Source of the DNA: Aquiflexum lacus | GTDB lineage: Bacteria > Bacteroidota > Bacteroidia > Cytophagales > Cyclobacteriaceae | Direction of reading: 5' to 3' | DNA length: 64,000 bases | Assembly: GCF_015476655.1 (NCBI RefSeq) | Contig: NZ_JABFHF010000003.1 | Coordinates: 186,001 to 250,000, forward strand | Shown: positions 35,601 to 43,462 of the stretch, in pieces | Layout of the letters: each line of letters starts with the position of its first letter | Position numbering within the stretch: the stretch's first letter is position 1 | The notes under the pieces: model-generated | The model's database searches: none | Told to the model about the DNA's origin: nothing | What the model saw: the letters and a program-made list of their open reading frames with translations, nothing else | Program-made: the position numbers and the translations under genes

Positions 35601-36117
35601 TACCTGTTGTAGTACCATCAATGAAAATTGTAACACCGGGCAGAAGTTCACCGGTTTCACTTTTAACAGTTCCCGTAACCTCTAAAAAGGCATTTGTAAT
35701 TTGGCTTTCGATGGAATTATTTACTTCAGTAGATTTCAGTGATTTTACACTGATGATGTTGTTGACTTGTTTGAAGTGCAGTTGTTTTTTTTTGGCTACT
35801 TCGGTCAGAAAATCAGCAACAGTACCTTTTGAAATATCCAATTAGATTTTTTCATTGTCTCTGATGTTGTTTTCGGTGTAAAAAAAACTGTAATCTGTTT
35901 TTTTCTCAATGGCATTTAGAATTACTTCTAAATTACCCTCCCGGATATCGAGTTTGATGTAAACCTCATCAATACTTTTTACCTGGCCCGAATTGCTATC
36001 AGCAAATACTTCATTAATGGATGCACTCAACAAAATGGCACTGAAAAATGCGAATTTGAAGAATGAAATCATTGTTTTGTAAAATGATGGTATCATATTT
36101 TGGGTTGTTTTTGACAA
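32614..36117 (-). pseudogene. SusC/RagA TonB-dependent transporter interrupted by an in-frame stop
   Basis: Read leftward from 36117, the frame is a 1167-codon SusC-like gene with one TAA at 35842-35844 (codon 92). Before it come the signal peptide and the start of an STN domain (LDIREGNLEVILNAIEKKTD, ending NIRDNEKI). The same frame resumes at once as LDISKGTVADFLTEVAKKKQ, the rest of STN, then a CarboxypepD_reg domain (GTVKSETGELLPGVTIFIDG), the plug (GSRAKDGVIMINT) and a beta-barrel ending GFNLNVRF. No other damage is seen. The larger part alone, from TTG 35841, lacks a signal peptide. It may be a recent pseudogene, a read-through case or a sequencing error. Partner of the susD gene 11 bases downstream. 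Confidence 0.9.
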
Positions 36118-36230
36118 ATGATATTTTTAAATAAGTGTCCTTTTTTAATTATTAATTGGTTGTTTATGGGTTTCTTTTGTTAAAGGAATAAAACATTGAA
36201 ACCTCTTCCGTTTTTTTGTCATAGGCAGAT

Positions 36231-37238
36231 TTATTTAAAGTCAAGCGTTACCTTTTTTTGATTTATTTTATAATTGAATTCAATTGAATGGCCTAGAGCA
36301 TCCAATACATTGGACAGGTATTCATTGGGTTTGAATGTGCCTGTGCATTTGACTGTCTTGGAAGGATTGCTTCCTATTATTTCTATTTCAACTCCATACC
36401 ACCGCTCGAGAATTTCTATCACCTCCGGAAGTGGGAGTTTCTCAAACTGGAGAATACCATCCTTCCAGTTCAAAACACTTTTTATGTCCACCGTTTGTAA
36501 TTCCAATTCACCTTTTGTAGGTAAATAACTTATACCTTCACCAGGCTTGATTTCTATTTGGGAGTTACTGATCGATTCGGCTATTATGACTTTACCGGTA
36601 GCCAAGCTGACTTCAATTTTTGAGGAATTTTCATAAGCTTTGATATTGAAGCTTGTGCCGAGAGCTGTAGTAACAAGATTGTCGGTAATTACTTCAAATG
36701 GGTGGTTTTCATCTTTGGCTACTTCAAAAAATGCCTCTCCATATAGATGGATGGTTCGATTTACTTCGAAATTATCCGTGAATTTTATGCTGCTTTCCGA
36801 ATTCAGAAATACTATTGAACCATCGGGCAGAGATATTTTGGATTTTTGCCCTTTTGGGACGCTTTTTATAATTTCTTTTGGTGTTGTATCGACTATTTGA
36901 TTTTCAATTGAGCCAATATCCCTTTTTATAAAAAATATAAAAGTGATTGAAAAAATAATCAATAGGCTAGCAGCAATTCTTAAAAATTTTGTAGACAAAG
37001 ACTTAGTACTTTGATTGATGTCTTTTTGTTTGATCATTTGGACATGATGGGCGATATGTTGATCATCCCCCTTTATTTCTTTGTCCCTTTCTGTCTGAAT
37101 CTTCCATAATTCATCCACCCGAGAATTTAAGACATTTTCACCATCCTTCGAATGCAACCAAATCAGAAATTCCTTTGCTTCTTTTTCGGAAAGCTTTCCG
37201 CTGAAAAATTTTTCAATATCATTTTCACTGAATTTCAT
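36231..37238 (-). CDS. FecR-family anti-sigma regulator
   Basis: A 335-residue protein with a cytoplasmic N-terminal sigma-binding region (FSENDIEKFFSGKLSEKEAK), one transmembrane helix at about 90-106 (FLRIAASLLIIFSITFIFF), a periplasmic FecR domain (TPKEIIKSVPKGQKSKISLP, VFLNSESSIKF) and a C-terminal DUF4974-like domain (FEKLPLPEVIEILERWYGVE). Such proteins receive a signal from the STN domain of the SusC transporter and control the ECF sigma factor. It lies 101 bases after the sigma gene and 113 before susC, the usual order. If susC is broken at its STN domain, signalling through FecR would be affected. Confidence 0.94.
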   Translation of the reverse strand: MKFSENDIEKFFSGKLSEKEAKEFLIWLHSKDGENVLNSRVDELWKIQTERDKEIKGDDQHIAHHVQMIKQKDINQSTKSLSTKFLRIAASLLIIFSITFIFFIKRDIGSIENQIVDTTPKEIIKSVPKGQKSKISLPDGSIVFLNSESSIKFTDNFEVNRTIHLYGEAFFEVAKDENHPFEVITDNLVTTALGTSFNIKAYENSSKIEVSLATGKVIIAESISNSQIEIKPGEGISYLPTKGELELQTVDIKSVLNWKDGILQFEKLPLPEVIEILERWYGVEIEIIGSNPSKTVKCTGTFKPNEYLSNVLDALGHSIEFNYKINQKKVTLDFK

Positions 37239-37339
37239 TGGCTATACATTTATAGTATATAGCCTTTAACTCATTATTTTACTCATGAAAAAATAAATAA
37301 TTGTACTATTTATAATAAATAAATAGTCCAATTGCTAAA

Positions 37340-37957
37340 TCAAAAAAATAAGTGCCGAAAAAATAACAAAATTGTAAAATTGATCAATGGTTTGATAGGT
37401 ACCAATGATTTTGCTGTCAGAGACTTTTTGATAGATTTTGTAGCTCTATAAATGTGATTTTCAACAGTTCGTTTTGAAATACCCATTTTTATCGCAATTT
37501 CCTCTGTAGCTAAATTTTCTTGATTTCTTAAAATATATACCTCTTTTTGAAAATCAGGGAGTTTGGCAATGGCAGTTAAGGCGAGAGATTCCATTTCAGT
37601 AATTTCTGATTCACTTTCAAAATTCTCTACAATTCCCTTTTGGGTATGAAGAGCATATTTTTCGTAAGCTACTTTTTTGGCTTCCTTTCGGGATCTTTTG
37701 ATGATCAGTGATTTCAGGATTGCCAAAAGATAGGCATTGAAAGAAAGTTCACATTTTAAGTCTTGCCTGTTTTTCCAAATAATCAGAAATACCTCTTGGG
37801 CTATTTCCTCGGCATCCTCATTGGACAAAAACATTTTTTTGGAGGTATTGAATATTTTCGGTCTGAATATTCTAAAAAGTTCAGTAAATGCAAATTCACT
37901 CCCATCTTTTAATTGGGAAACCAAACAGGGTATATTTTGGGTGGCTTTCTTCTCCAT
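37340..37957 (-). CDS. ECF RNA polymerase sigma-70 factor (Bacteroides expansion type)
   Basis: A 205-residue ECF sigma factor. Region 2 is visible as AFTELFRIFRPKIFNTSKKM and EDAEEIAQEVFLIIWKNRQD, region 4 as IAKLPDFQKEVYILRNQENL and the HTH GISKRTVENHIYRATKSIKK. The C-terminus has an unusual hydrophobic tail (INFTILLFFRHLFF), seen in some Bacteroidota family members. It heads a locus with FecR and SusC/SusD, so it probably activates that locus when its ligand arrives. The upstream 211 bases are AT-rich; no promoter pair is convincing. Confidence 0.94.
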   Translation of the reverse strand: MEKKATQNIPCLVSQLKDGSEFAFTELFRIFRPKIFNTSKKMFLSNEDAEEIAQEVFLIIWKNRQDLKCELSFNAYLLAILKSLIIKRSRKEAKKVAYEKYALHTQKGIVENFESESEITEMESLALTAIAKLPDFQKEVYILRNQENLATEEIAIKMGISKRTVENHIYRATKSIKKSLTAKSLVPIKPLINFTILLFFRHLFF

Positions 37958-38168
37958 TAATAGAAAGGAATATTTCTAATAAAGTAAAGAATAAATGAGT
38001 TTTAATGCAATTAATGTTAGGGTAAATTTCAGATATTAAAATTTTATTTCATGAAAGGTGAAAAAAATGAAATTAAAATGGTTGTTTTAAGTGATTTTTT
38101 GACACTTATTTTATCGATGTTTCATTTTTATGACTAACTCCTGAGGCATTTCTTATTGGGATAACACA

Positions 38169-38546
38169 TCAATCTTCTGGGTAGGGTATATATACGAAAC
38201 TTGTAAATACGCCATCCACCACGAAAAGACAACAAAACTCATCAGGGTCTTTATAAGCTTTGATAAAATCTTCCTGTAACTCTTCTGCGATCAATTTACG
38301 CTGGATGAACTCATCCAAATAGGTGATGTAATAGTTCCAATCCAGATTTTTTTCTGTTTTGTTCAAGAGCAACTGACCTATGGGTTGCTCGGTCTTGGAA
38401 ATTGGAAAGATTGGATATTTGGAAAATTTCCTGCTTCGGACCTGATAAGAGGCTTCCTTAAGTATTTCTGAAACCTGTATAAAATCCTTTGTAATTGTTC
38501 CCAGGTATTTTCCACTCAATTCGGGATCATTGAAATCTGAAATCAT
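38169..38546 (-). CDS. Conserved small protein of unknown function
   Basis: A 125-residue soluble protein without signal peptide or membrane segment. It has no motif I can name; noticeable are an N-terminal helix with LKEASYQVRSRKFSKYPIFP, a central WNYYITYLDEFIQRKLI helix and a terminal beta hairpin ending FTSFVYIPYPED. The start overlaps the rlmD stop by 4 bases (ATGA), so it is translationally coupled to an rRNA methyltransferase gene, and the arrangement looks conserved and functional. The role is unknown; an accessory role in RNA modification would be speculation. Confidence 0.8.
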   Translation of the reverse strand: MISDFNDPELSGKYLGTITKDFIQVSEILKEASYQVRSRKFSKYPIFPISKTEQPIGQLLLNKTEKNLDWNYYITYLDEFIQRKLIAEELQEDFIKAYKDPDEFCCLFVVDGVFTSFVYIPYPED

Positions 38547-39952
38547 GATTTTAAAGTTAATCGTATTACATTTTCAACATGATAAGTTTGGGGAAACATA
38601 TCTACGGGTTGAATTTTTTCAATAATATATTTTTCTGCCAAAATAGCCACATCTCTGGCCTGTGTAGCTGGATTGCAACTGACATAGACAATTTTTGGTG
38701 CTTCTAGCCTCAATAACATTTTGACCACATCCTCATGCATTCCTGCTCTAGGGGGGTCCGTGATGATGACATCAGGTCTTGCATGGCTGGCGATGAATTC
38801 ATCATTCAGTAAATCTTTCATATCCCCGGCATAGAAAAGCGTGTTTTCAATTCCGTTTACTTTTGAGTTGAGTTTTGCATCCGCTATGGCTGCTTCCACA
38901 TATTCTATTCCGATAACTTGTTTCGCCTCTTTTGCTACAAAATTGGCGATGGTGCCCGTACCGGTATACAGGTCATAGACAACCTCATTCCCTTTCAAAT
39001 CTGCAAATTCTCTTGCAACTTTATATAATACGTATGCTTGTTTGGAATTGGTCTGATAAAAGGATTTGGGCCCAATTCGGAATTTCAGGCCTTCCATTTC
39101 TTCTTCTATAAAATCTTTTCCTGCATAGGTAATTACTTCGAGATCGTTGAAGGTTTCATTCCCTTTCATGTTGATGATATAAAGGAGTGATGTGATCTGC
39201 GCGAATTCCATTTTTAAAAATGTCATCACCTTTTCAATTTCTTCAGGATCTTTTTTACCGAATTGAACAATCACCATGGATTCTCCGGTGGAGGTTGTTC
39301 GGATAATCAAATTACGTAGAAGTCCTTGTTGTTTTCTTAAATCATAAAAAGTCAATCCTTCTTGTAATGCATATCTTTTCAGAGAATTCCGGACCTCATT
39401 GGAGATATCTCCCTGTAAATAGCAGTGGTCTATGTCCACTATTTTGTCAAACATTTTGGGTACATGAAATCCCAAGGCATTCCTTTCAAATTCTTCTCCG
39501 GAATCAATTTCTGCGCGTGTCAGCCAACGGTTGTTGGAAAATGTATAATCAAGCTTGTTGCGGTAATATTGGATGTTTTCTGAACCAAGAATAGGTAAAA
39601 CCTCAGGCATATTTTCGACTTTACCGATTCTTTCAAACTGATCTACTACCTGTTGTCTTTTATAGTTTTTCTGTAAATCATAATTGATATGTTGCCATTT
39701 ACAGCCCCCACAGGTGCCGAAATGGGAGCAAAAGGGTTCTACTCTGTCTTTGGAGTATTCATGGAAAAATATTGCTTCCCCTTCCATAAAAGAACTTTTG
39801 CCTTTGGTTATCCTTACATCTACCACATCACCCGGCGCAACTCCCTGTACGAATACAACTTTTCCTTCATGGTGCCCCACACATTTCCCTTCAGTAGCAA
39901 TCCTTTCAATCCGTAGGTTGGTCACAACCTTGTTCTTCATTTTTCTCGACAT
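38543..39952 (-). CDS. rlmD: 23S rRNA (uracil-5-)-methyltransferase RlmD-type
   Basis: A 469-residue SAM-dependent methyltransferase with an N-terminal TRAM domain (about residues 10-65, IERIATEGKCVGHHEGKVVF) and an iron-sulfur cysteine set C75, C81, C84 in CSHFGTCGGCKW plus a later Cys in DIDHCYLQ. The SAM motif is VYDLYTGTGTIANFVA, and the catalytic Cys lies in VYVSCNPATQARD near the end, preceded by DPPRAGMH. It makes m5U in 23S rRNA; whether the position is U1939 or U747 cannot be told from sequence alone. Coupled by a 4-base overlap to a small gene downstream. Confidence 0.92.
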   Translation of the reverse strand: MSRKMKNKVVTNLRIERIATEGKCVGHHEGKVVFVQGVAPGDVVDVRITKGKSSFMEGEAIFFHEYSKDRVEPFCSHFGTCGGCKWQHINYDLQKNYKRQQVVDQFERIGKVENMPEVLPILGSENIQYYRNKLDYTFSNNRWLTRAEIDSGEEFERNALGFHVPKMFDKIVDIDHCYLQGDISNEVRNSLKRYALQEGLTFYDLRKQQGLLRNLIIRTTSTGESMVIVQFGKKDPEEIEKVMTFLKMEFAQITSLLYIINMKGNETFNDLEVITYAGKDFIEEEMEGLKFRIGPKSFYQTNSKQAYVLYKVAREFADLKGNEVVYDLYTGTGTIANFVAKEAKQVIGIEYVEAAIADAKLNSKVNGIENTLFYAGDMKDLLNDEFIASHARPDVIITDPPRAGMHEDVVKMLLRLEAPKIVYVSCNPATQARDVAILAEKYIIEKIQPVDMFPQTYHVENVIRLTLKS

Positions 39953-40404
39953 GGGCGCAAAAATAAGGTTTTGGATTGGAAGATTGGAAAATATTAAAAC
40001 TAAAATGGTTATCCGCTTCTTTGCCAGTAACTCAATTCATCAACATACAGGACGGAAGACCGATGTACCGGACATTTCAGTTTCCTGGCAAGAATAATAT
40101 AGAATTACCATTTCATTCTTCATTCTATCTCCCTTATCCGTCATCCTTTCTCCCTCATCCTTCCTCACTAAAAAGAGATTGCCACGTCGCACGAAGGATT
40201 ATATAAAAAATCAAAGTTTCACCAGTGCTCCTCGCAATGACGCCCTCGACTCCCTTCAACTTTCTCCCTAAATCTTAAATCTACGATCTACGATCTACCC
40301 TCATCCTTCATTCTTTATCAACTTCCCACTTCCCAACTTCCTCCCTACCTCTTGTATTTCCCAAAAAATGCCCTTAATATGCTGTTTCATTTTCAAACAA
40401 AATA
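39953..40404. other. Gene-free region with repeat remnants and low-complexity tracts
   Basis: Contains GGATTGGAAGATTGGAAAA-type words at 39968, a split dispersed repeat at 40175-40242, and TCTTAAATCTACGATCTACG plus CTTCCCACTTCCCAACTTCC words at 40264-40350. It also must hold the promoter of the symporter gene. No ORF is credible. Confidence 0.6.
40175..40242 (-). repeat. Split copy of a dispersed REP-like repeat
   Basis: On the minus strand CGTCATTGCGAGGAGC, then about 36 unrelated bases, then GCGACGTGGCAATCTC. I recall the uninterrupted form as a dispersed palindromic repeat in several bacterial genomes; here the two halves are pushed apart. Confidence 0.5.
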
Positions 40405-41763
40405 ATGGGAGAATATATCGTAAACTTCAGCAATTGGATTTGGGATACACCAATGCTTATCCTATTGATGGGAGGTGGGTTTTTATTGTTTGTTTATTCA
40501 GGTTTCCTGCCTTTCAGGTACTTAGGGCATGCAATCAAGGTAGTACAGGGAAAATATGACGAAACAAATGTTCCCGGACAGATATCTTCCCGGCAGGCAC
40601 TTTCAGCCGCGATTGCGGCCACGGTAGGTTTGGGTAACATCAGTGGGGTGGCCATCGCCATCAATATGGGCGGTCCCGGAGCGATATTTTGGATGTGGAT
40701 GTCTGCTTTTGTAGGGATGGCTACAAAATATTTTTCCTGTAGTCTTGCCATCATGTACAGGGGCAAGGACAGTTCGGGAGAAATTCAGGGAGGGCCAATG
40801 TATGTGATAGAAGAGGGGATGGGTAAGAAGTGGAAACCACTTGCAGTCCTGTTTTCAGTAGCAGGTGTTTTGGGTCTATTATCTATTTTTCAAGCCAATC
40901 AGTTGACAGCAGTGTTGCGGTCAGTATTGTTGATTCCAAATGGTTTGGATAATGGTGAAACCACCAAATGGATTTTGGGTATTACGATGATGTTCATTGT
41001 TGCCGTGGTCATTTTGGGTGGGATTAAGCGAATTGCCGCTGTGGCCTCCAAATTGGTTCCATTTATGGTCATACTGTATTTTGTAACTGTAGTGATCATT
41101 ATGGTTCAATATATCGGCGATGTTCCTGCCATGTTGTGGTTGATTGTTGAAGATGCCTTTACAGGCAATGCGGTAATGGGTGGCGCTGTTGGCGCAGTGA
41201 TTGTAATCGGCGCGAGAAGGGCTGCTTTTTCCAATGAGGCAGGTATAGGAACGGCACCCATGGTGCATGGTGCATCCAAAAACAATGAACCTGTGAGGGA
41301 AGGTTTGATTGCCATGTTAGGCCCCTTTATTGATACTGTTGTGGTCTGTACCTTGACTGCCTTGGTTATTTTGTTGACAGGAGTATGGGAAAGTACCGAA
41401 AACGATGGCGTAAGGCTTACCTTGTCCGCATTTGAAATGGCGTTGCCGGGATTTGGGAAATACCTGCTAATGGTGGCGGTTTTGGTTTTTGCGCTTTCGA
41501 CCATGTTTACTTATTCTTATTACGGACATAAGTGTTTCAATTATCTGTTCGGAGCAGAAAAAGCCAATTATTACAATTACTTCTATTTGGTTACCATTGT
41601 CGCGGGTGCAGTAGCCTCGTTGGAAGTAGTAGTAAGTTTCATAGACGGTATGTATGCCATCATGGCCATCCCAACCATGATTTCCACTATTTACCTAGCA
41701 CCAAAGGTGAAGGCAGCGACCAAGGTTTATTTTGAGAAATTGAAAGCTGAGGAGAAGAAGTAG
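40405..41763 (+). CDS. Alanine/glycine:cation symporter (AGCS family)
   Basis: A 452-residue membrane protein with about ten hydrophobic segments. AGCS signatures: NISGVAIAINMGGPGAIFWM near residue 88, the preceding ATVGLGN, and the GRRAAFSNEAGIGTAPM-type block (ARRAAFSNEAGIGTAPMVHG) near 270. These carriers import alanine, glycine or related amino acids with sodium or protons. The gene stands alone and is followed by a strong terminator at 41918. Substrate preference cannot be inferred. Confidence 0.95.
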   Translation: MGEYIVNFSNWIWDTPMLILLMGGGFLLFVYSGFLPFRYLGHAIKVVQGKYDETNVPGQISSRQALSAAIAATVGLGNISGVAIAINMGGPGAIFWMWMSAFVGMATKYFSCSLAIMYRGKDSSGEIQGGPMYVIEEGMGKKWKPLAVLFSVAGVLGLLSIFQANQLTAVLRSVLLIPNGLDNGETTKWILGITMMFIVAVVILGGIKRIAAVASKLVPFMVILYFVTVVIIMVQYIGDVPAMLWLIVEDAFTGNAVMGGAVGAVIVIGARRAAFSNEAGIGTAPMVHGASKNNEPVREGLIAMLGPFIDTVVVCTLTALVILLTGVWESTENDGVRLTLSAFEMALPGFGKYLLMVAVLVFALSTMFTYSYYGHKCFNYLFGAEKANYYNYFYLVTIVAGAVASLEVVVSFIDGMYAIMAIPTMISTIYLAPKVKAATKVYFEKLKAEEKK

Positions 41764-42159
41764 GGGGATTGCAAGATTGTAAGATTGCAAAATTGGAAGA
41801 TTAGTGACCTGCAGATAAAAAGTTGAAGTGGATTGGAAGATTTCAAAACTTGTTGAAAACGCCATAGTCAAACAGGCTGGGCAGACTGATCGGAAAAACC
41901 TTCCAGGTCTAAAAAAGACCTCAAAGGTTACGGGTTTGACCTTTGAGGTTTTTTTTCAAAACCTCGAAGGTCTTAGCGGTAGACTTAACGTGTTTCTTTT
42001 ACCTTGACCGAATTTCGCTGCAAATTTAAAACCTCCGAGGTCAAAAAAAGACTTCAAAGGTTAAACTGCTCTCTTCTTGGCTCTTTGTTCTTGACTCTTG
42101 TTTCTAACATCTCGCTTCTCGTCTCTCGTCTCTCGCTTCCCACATCTCATATCTAAAAA
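41764..42159. other. Gene-free region: word repeats and terminator-like remnants
   Basis: Starts with ATTGCAAGATTGTAAGATTG words, then the symporter terminator, then two diverged ACCTCGAAGGTC/ACCTCCGAGGTC pieces, then a pyrimidine-rich tract (42066-42158) of TCTCGCTTCTCGTCTCTCG words running up to the glycerate kinase ATG. Confidence 0.6.
41918..41956 (+). terminator. Terminator of the AGCS symporter gene
   Basis: ACCTCAAAGGT (41918-41928) pairs with ACCTTTGAGGT (41939-41949) around a 10-base loop, followed by eight T. Confidence 0.85.
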
Positions 42160-43260
42160 ATGAACTACCTCATAGCACCAAACGCATTTAAAGGTACCAT
42201 CGAAGCGGATGAAGCTGCGGCAATTATTTCGGAAACTATTACCAAGAGATTTCATGATGCCCATACTGATCAATGCCCAATTGCTGATGGCGGGGATGGG
42301 ACCTGTTTTTTGTTGGGAACTGAATTGAAATTGCCACGGATCGATATTTTCACTTTGGATCCTTTGGGAAGGTCTATTTCTGGTTATTACTTTTTGGATA
42401 AAGTCAACGAAACAGCCTACTTGGATGTATCTACAGTTTCAGGGATAAAATATTTAAAGGAATACGAGAAAAGCCCTTGGATAGCCAGTACCTATGGCAC
42501 AGGGGAATTGATCTGCAATGCCATAGCATTAGGGGCTAAACATATCGTTCTTGGTTTAGGCGGGAGTGCGACGGTGGACCTTGGAATGGGAGTTTTAAAT
42601 GGTTTGGGTTATCTGTTTTTGGATGAAAATGGTCGGGAAATCCCCACTTTTTCTGATATGCTGTTTAGAAAAATTCGATATATTCAAAGTCCTTTGAAGC
42701 GGCCTGATATAAGGTTTACCTGTCTTTGTGATGTAAACAATTATTTTTTAGGTGAAGAAGGAGCCATTCCTGTTTTCGGTCCTCAAAAAGGTTTGGACAA
42801 AAATGATTTTGAGGAATTTGGGAAATGCTGTTCAAATGTTTTGGAATTACTATCCAAAAAATCAGGAAAAAAAGTTCTAGATAAATCCGGTTTTGGAGCA
42901 GCAGGGGGAATAGCCTTTGGACTTTCATTCTTTTTCCCCGTAGAGATTCAAATGGGAGCAAAATGGTTTTTTCAACAAGTTGGAATCGAAGAAAAAGTTA
43001 AGCGATCAGATGTCGTTATAACAGGCGAGGGACGATTTGACAGCCAATCTTCAGGTGGTAAAGGAAGTTATGAATTATTGCAAATCGTTAAAAAGCTTAA
43101 CAAAAAAATCGTTTTGATCACCTCGGGAACACAGGCCAATGAAGCAGGTTTTGATGAGGTTTTGATTTTACCAGATTTGGATTTTGATCGGAAAGATTTT
43201 CAGGATCTGGCCCGGAAAAATTTGTTTGATTGTGTCAGGCAGTGGAAAGGTTCAATTTAA
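42160..43260 (+). CDS. Glycerate kinase
   Basis: A 366-residue glycerate kinase of the GckA/GarK type. Recognisable blocks are the N-terminal IAPNAFKGTIEADEAA, CPIADGGDGT near residue 45, GTGELICNAIALGAKHIVLG with LGGSATVDLGMG, FGAAGGIAFGL, and TGEGRFDSQSSGGKG near the end. It phosphorylates glycerate to a phosphoglycerate, linking sugar-acid or serine breakdown to glycolysis. It is not next to the sugar-acid locus (5 kb away, opposite strand), but products of such pathways can include glycerate. Start context: ATG directly behind a low-complexity pyrimidine-rich tract. Confidence 0.94.
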   Translation: MNYLIAPNAFKGTIEADEAAAIISETITKRFHDAHTDQCPIADGGDGTCFLLGTELKLPRIDIFTLDPLGRSISGYYFLDKVNETAYLDVSTVSGIKYLKEYEKSPWIASTYGTGELICNAIALGAKHIVLGLGGSATVDLGMGVLNGLGYLFLDENGREIPTFSDMLFRKIRYIQSPLKRPDIRFTCLCDVNNYFLGEEGAIPVFGPQKGLDKNDFEEFGKCCSNVLELLSKKSGKKVLDKSGFGAAGGIAFGLSFFFPVEIQMGAKWFFQQVGIEEKVKRSDVVITGEGRFDSQSSGGKGSYELLQIVKKLNKKIVLITSGTQANEAGFDEVLILPDLDFDRKDFQDLARKNLFDCVRQWKGSI

Positions 43261-43323
43261 TTGCAAAGCAGATTTCCCCGGAAGAAAATTCATTTGTCCT
43301 GGCATTATACGGATGACCTAAGG

Positions 43324-43345
43324 CCCTGTCTGTAAGCAGACAAGG
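43324..43345 (+). promoter_or_regulatory. Small hairpin in the leader of the GCS2-CBS gene
   Basis: CCCTGTCTG-TAAG-CAGACAAGG forms a stem with one mismatch about 120 bases before the start codon. I could not match it to a known riboswitch. Confidence 0.25.
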
Positions 43346-43462
43346 ATGCCGATTGAAGCCCGAATCCTGAGAAAAGATAACTTTTTTGATGACTTCTATC
43401 ATATTCTACCCATTGGTAAATGTCTAACTTGAGATGATCAAAATAACCTGACATCAAATTAT

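Noticed and set aside
24131-37957. Polysaccharide utilization locus with glycan target
   Set aside because: No glycoside hydrolase, lyase or esterase genes are present; a small carboxylate is more likely.
43270-43460. Riboswitch in the leader of the GCS2-CBS gene
   Set aside because: Only one small hairpin; no match to cobalamin, TPP, SAM or other known consensus boxes.
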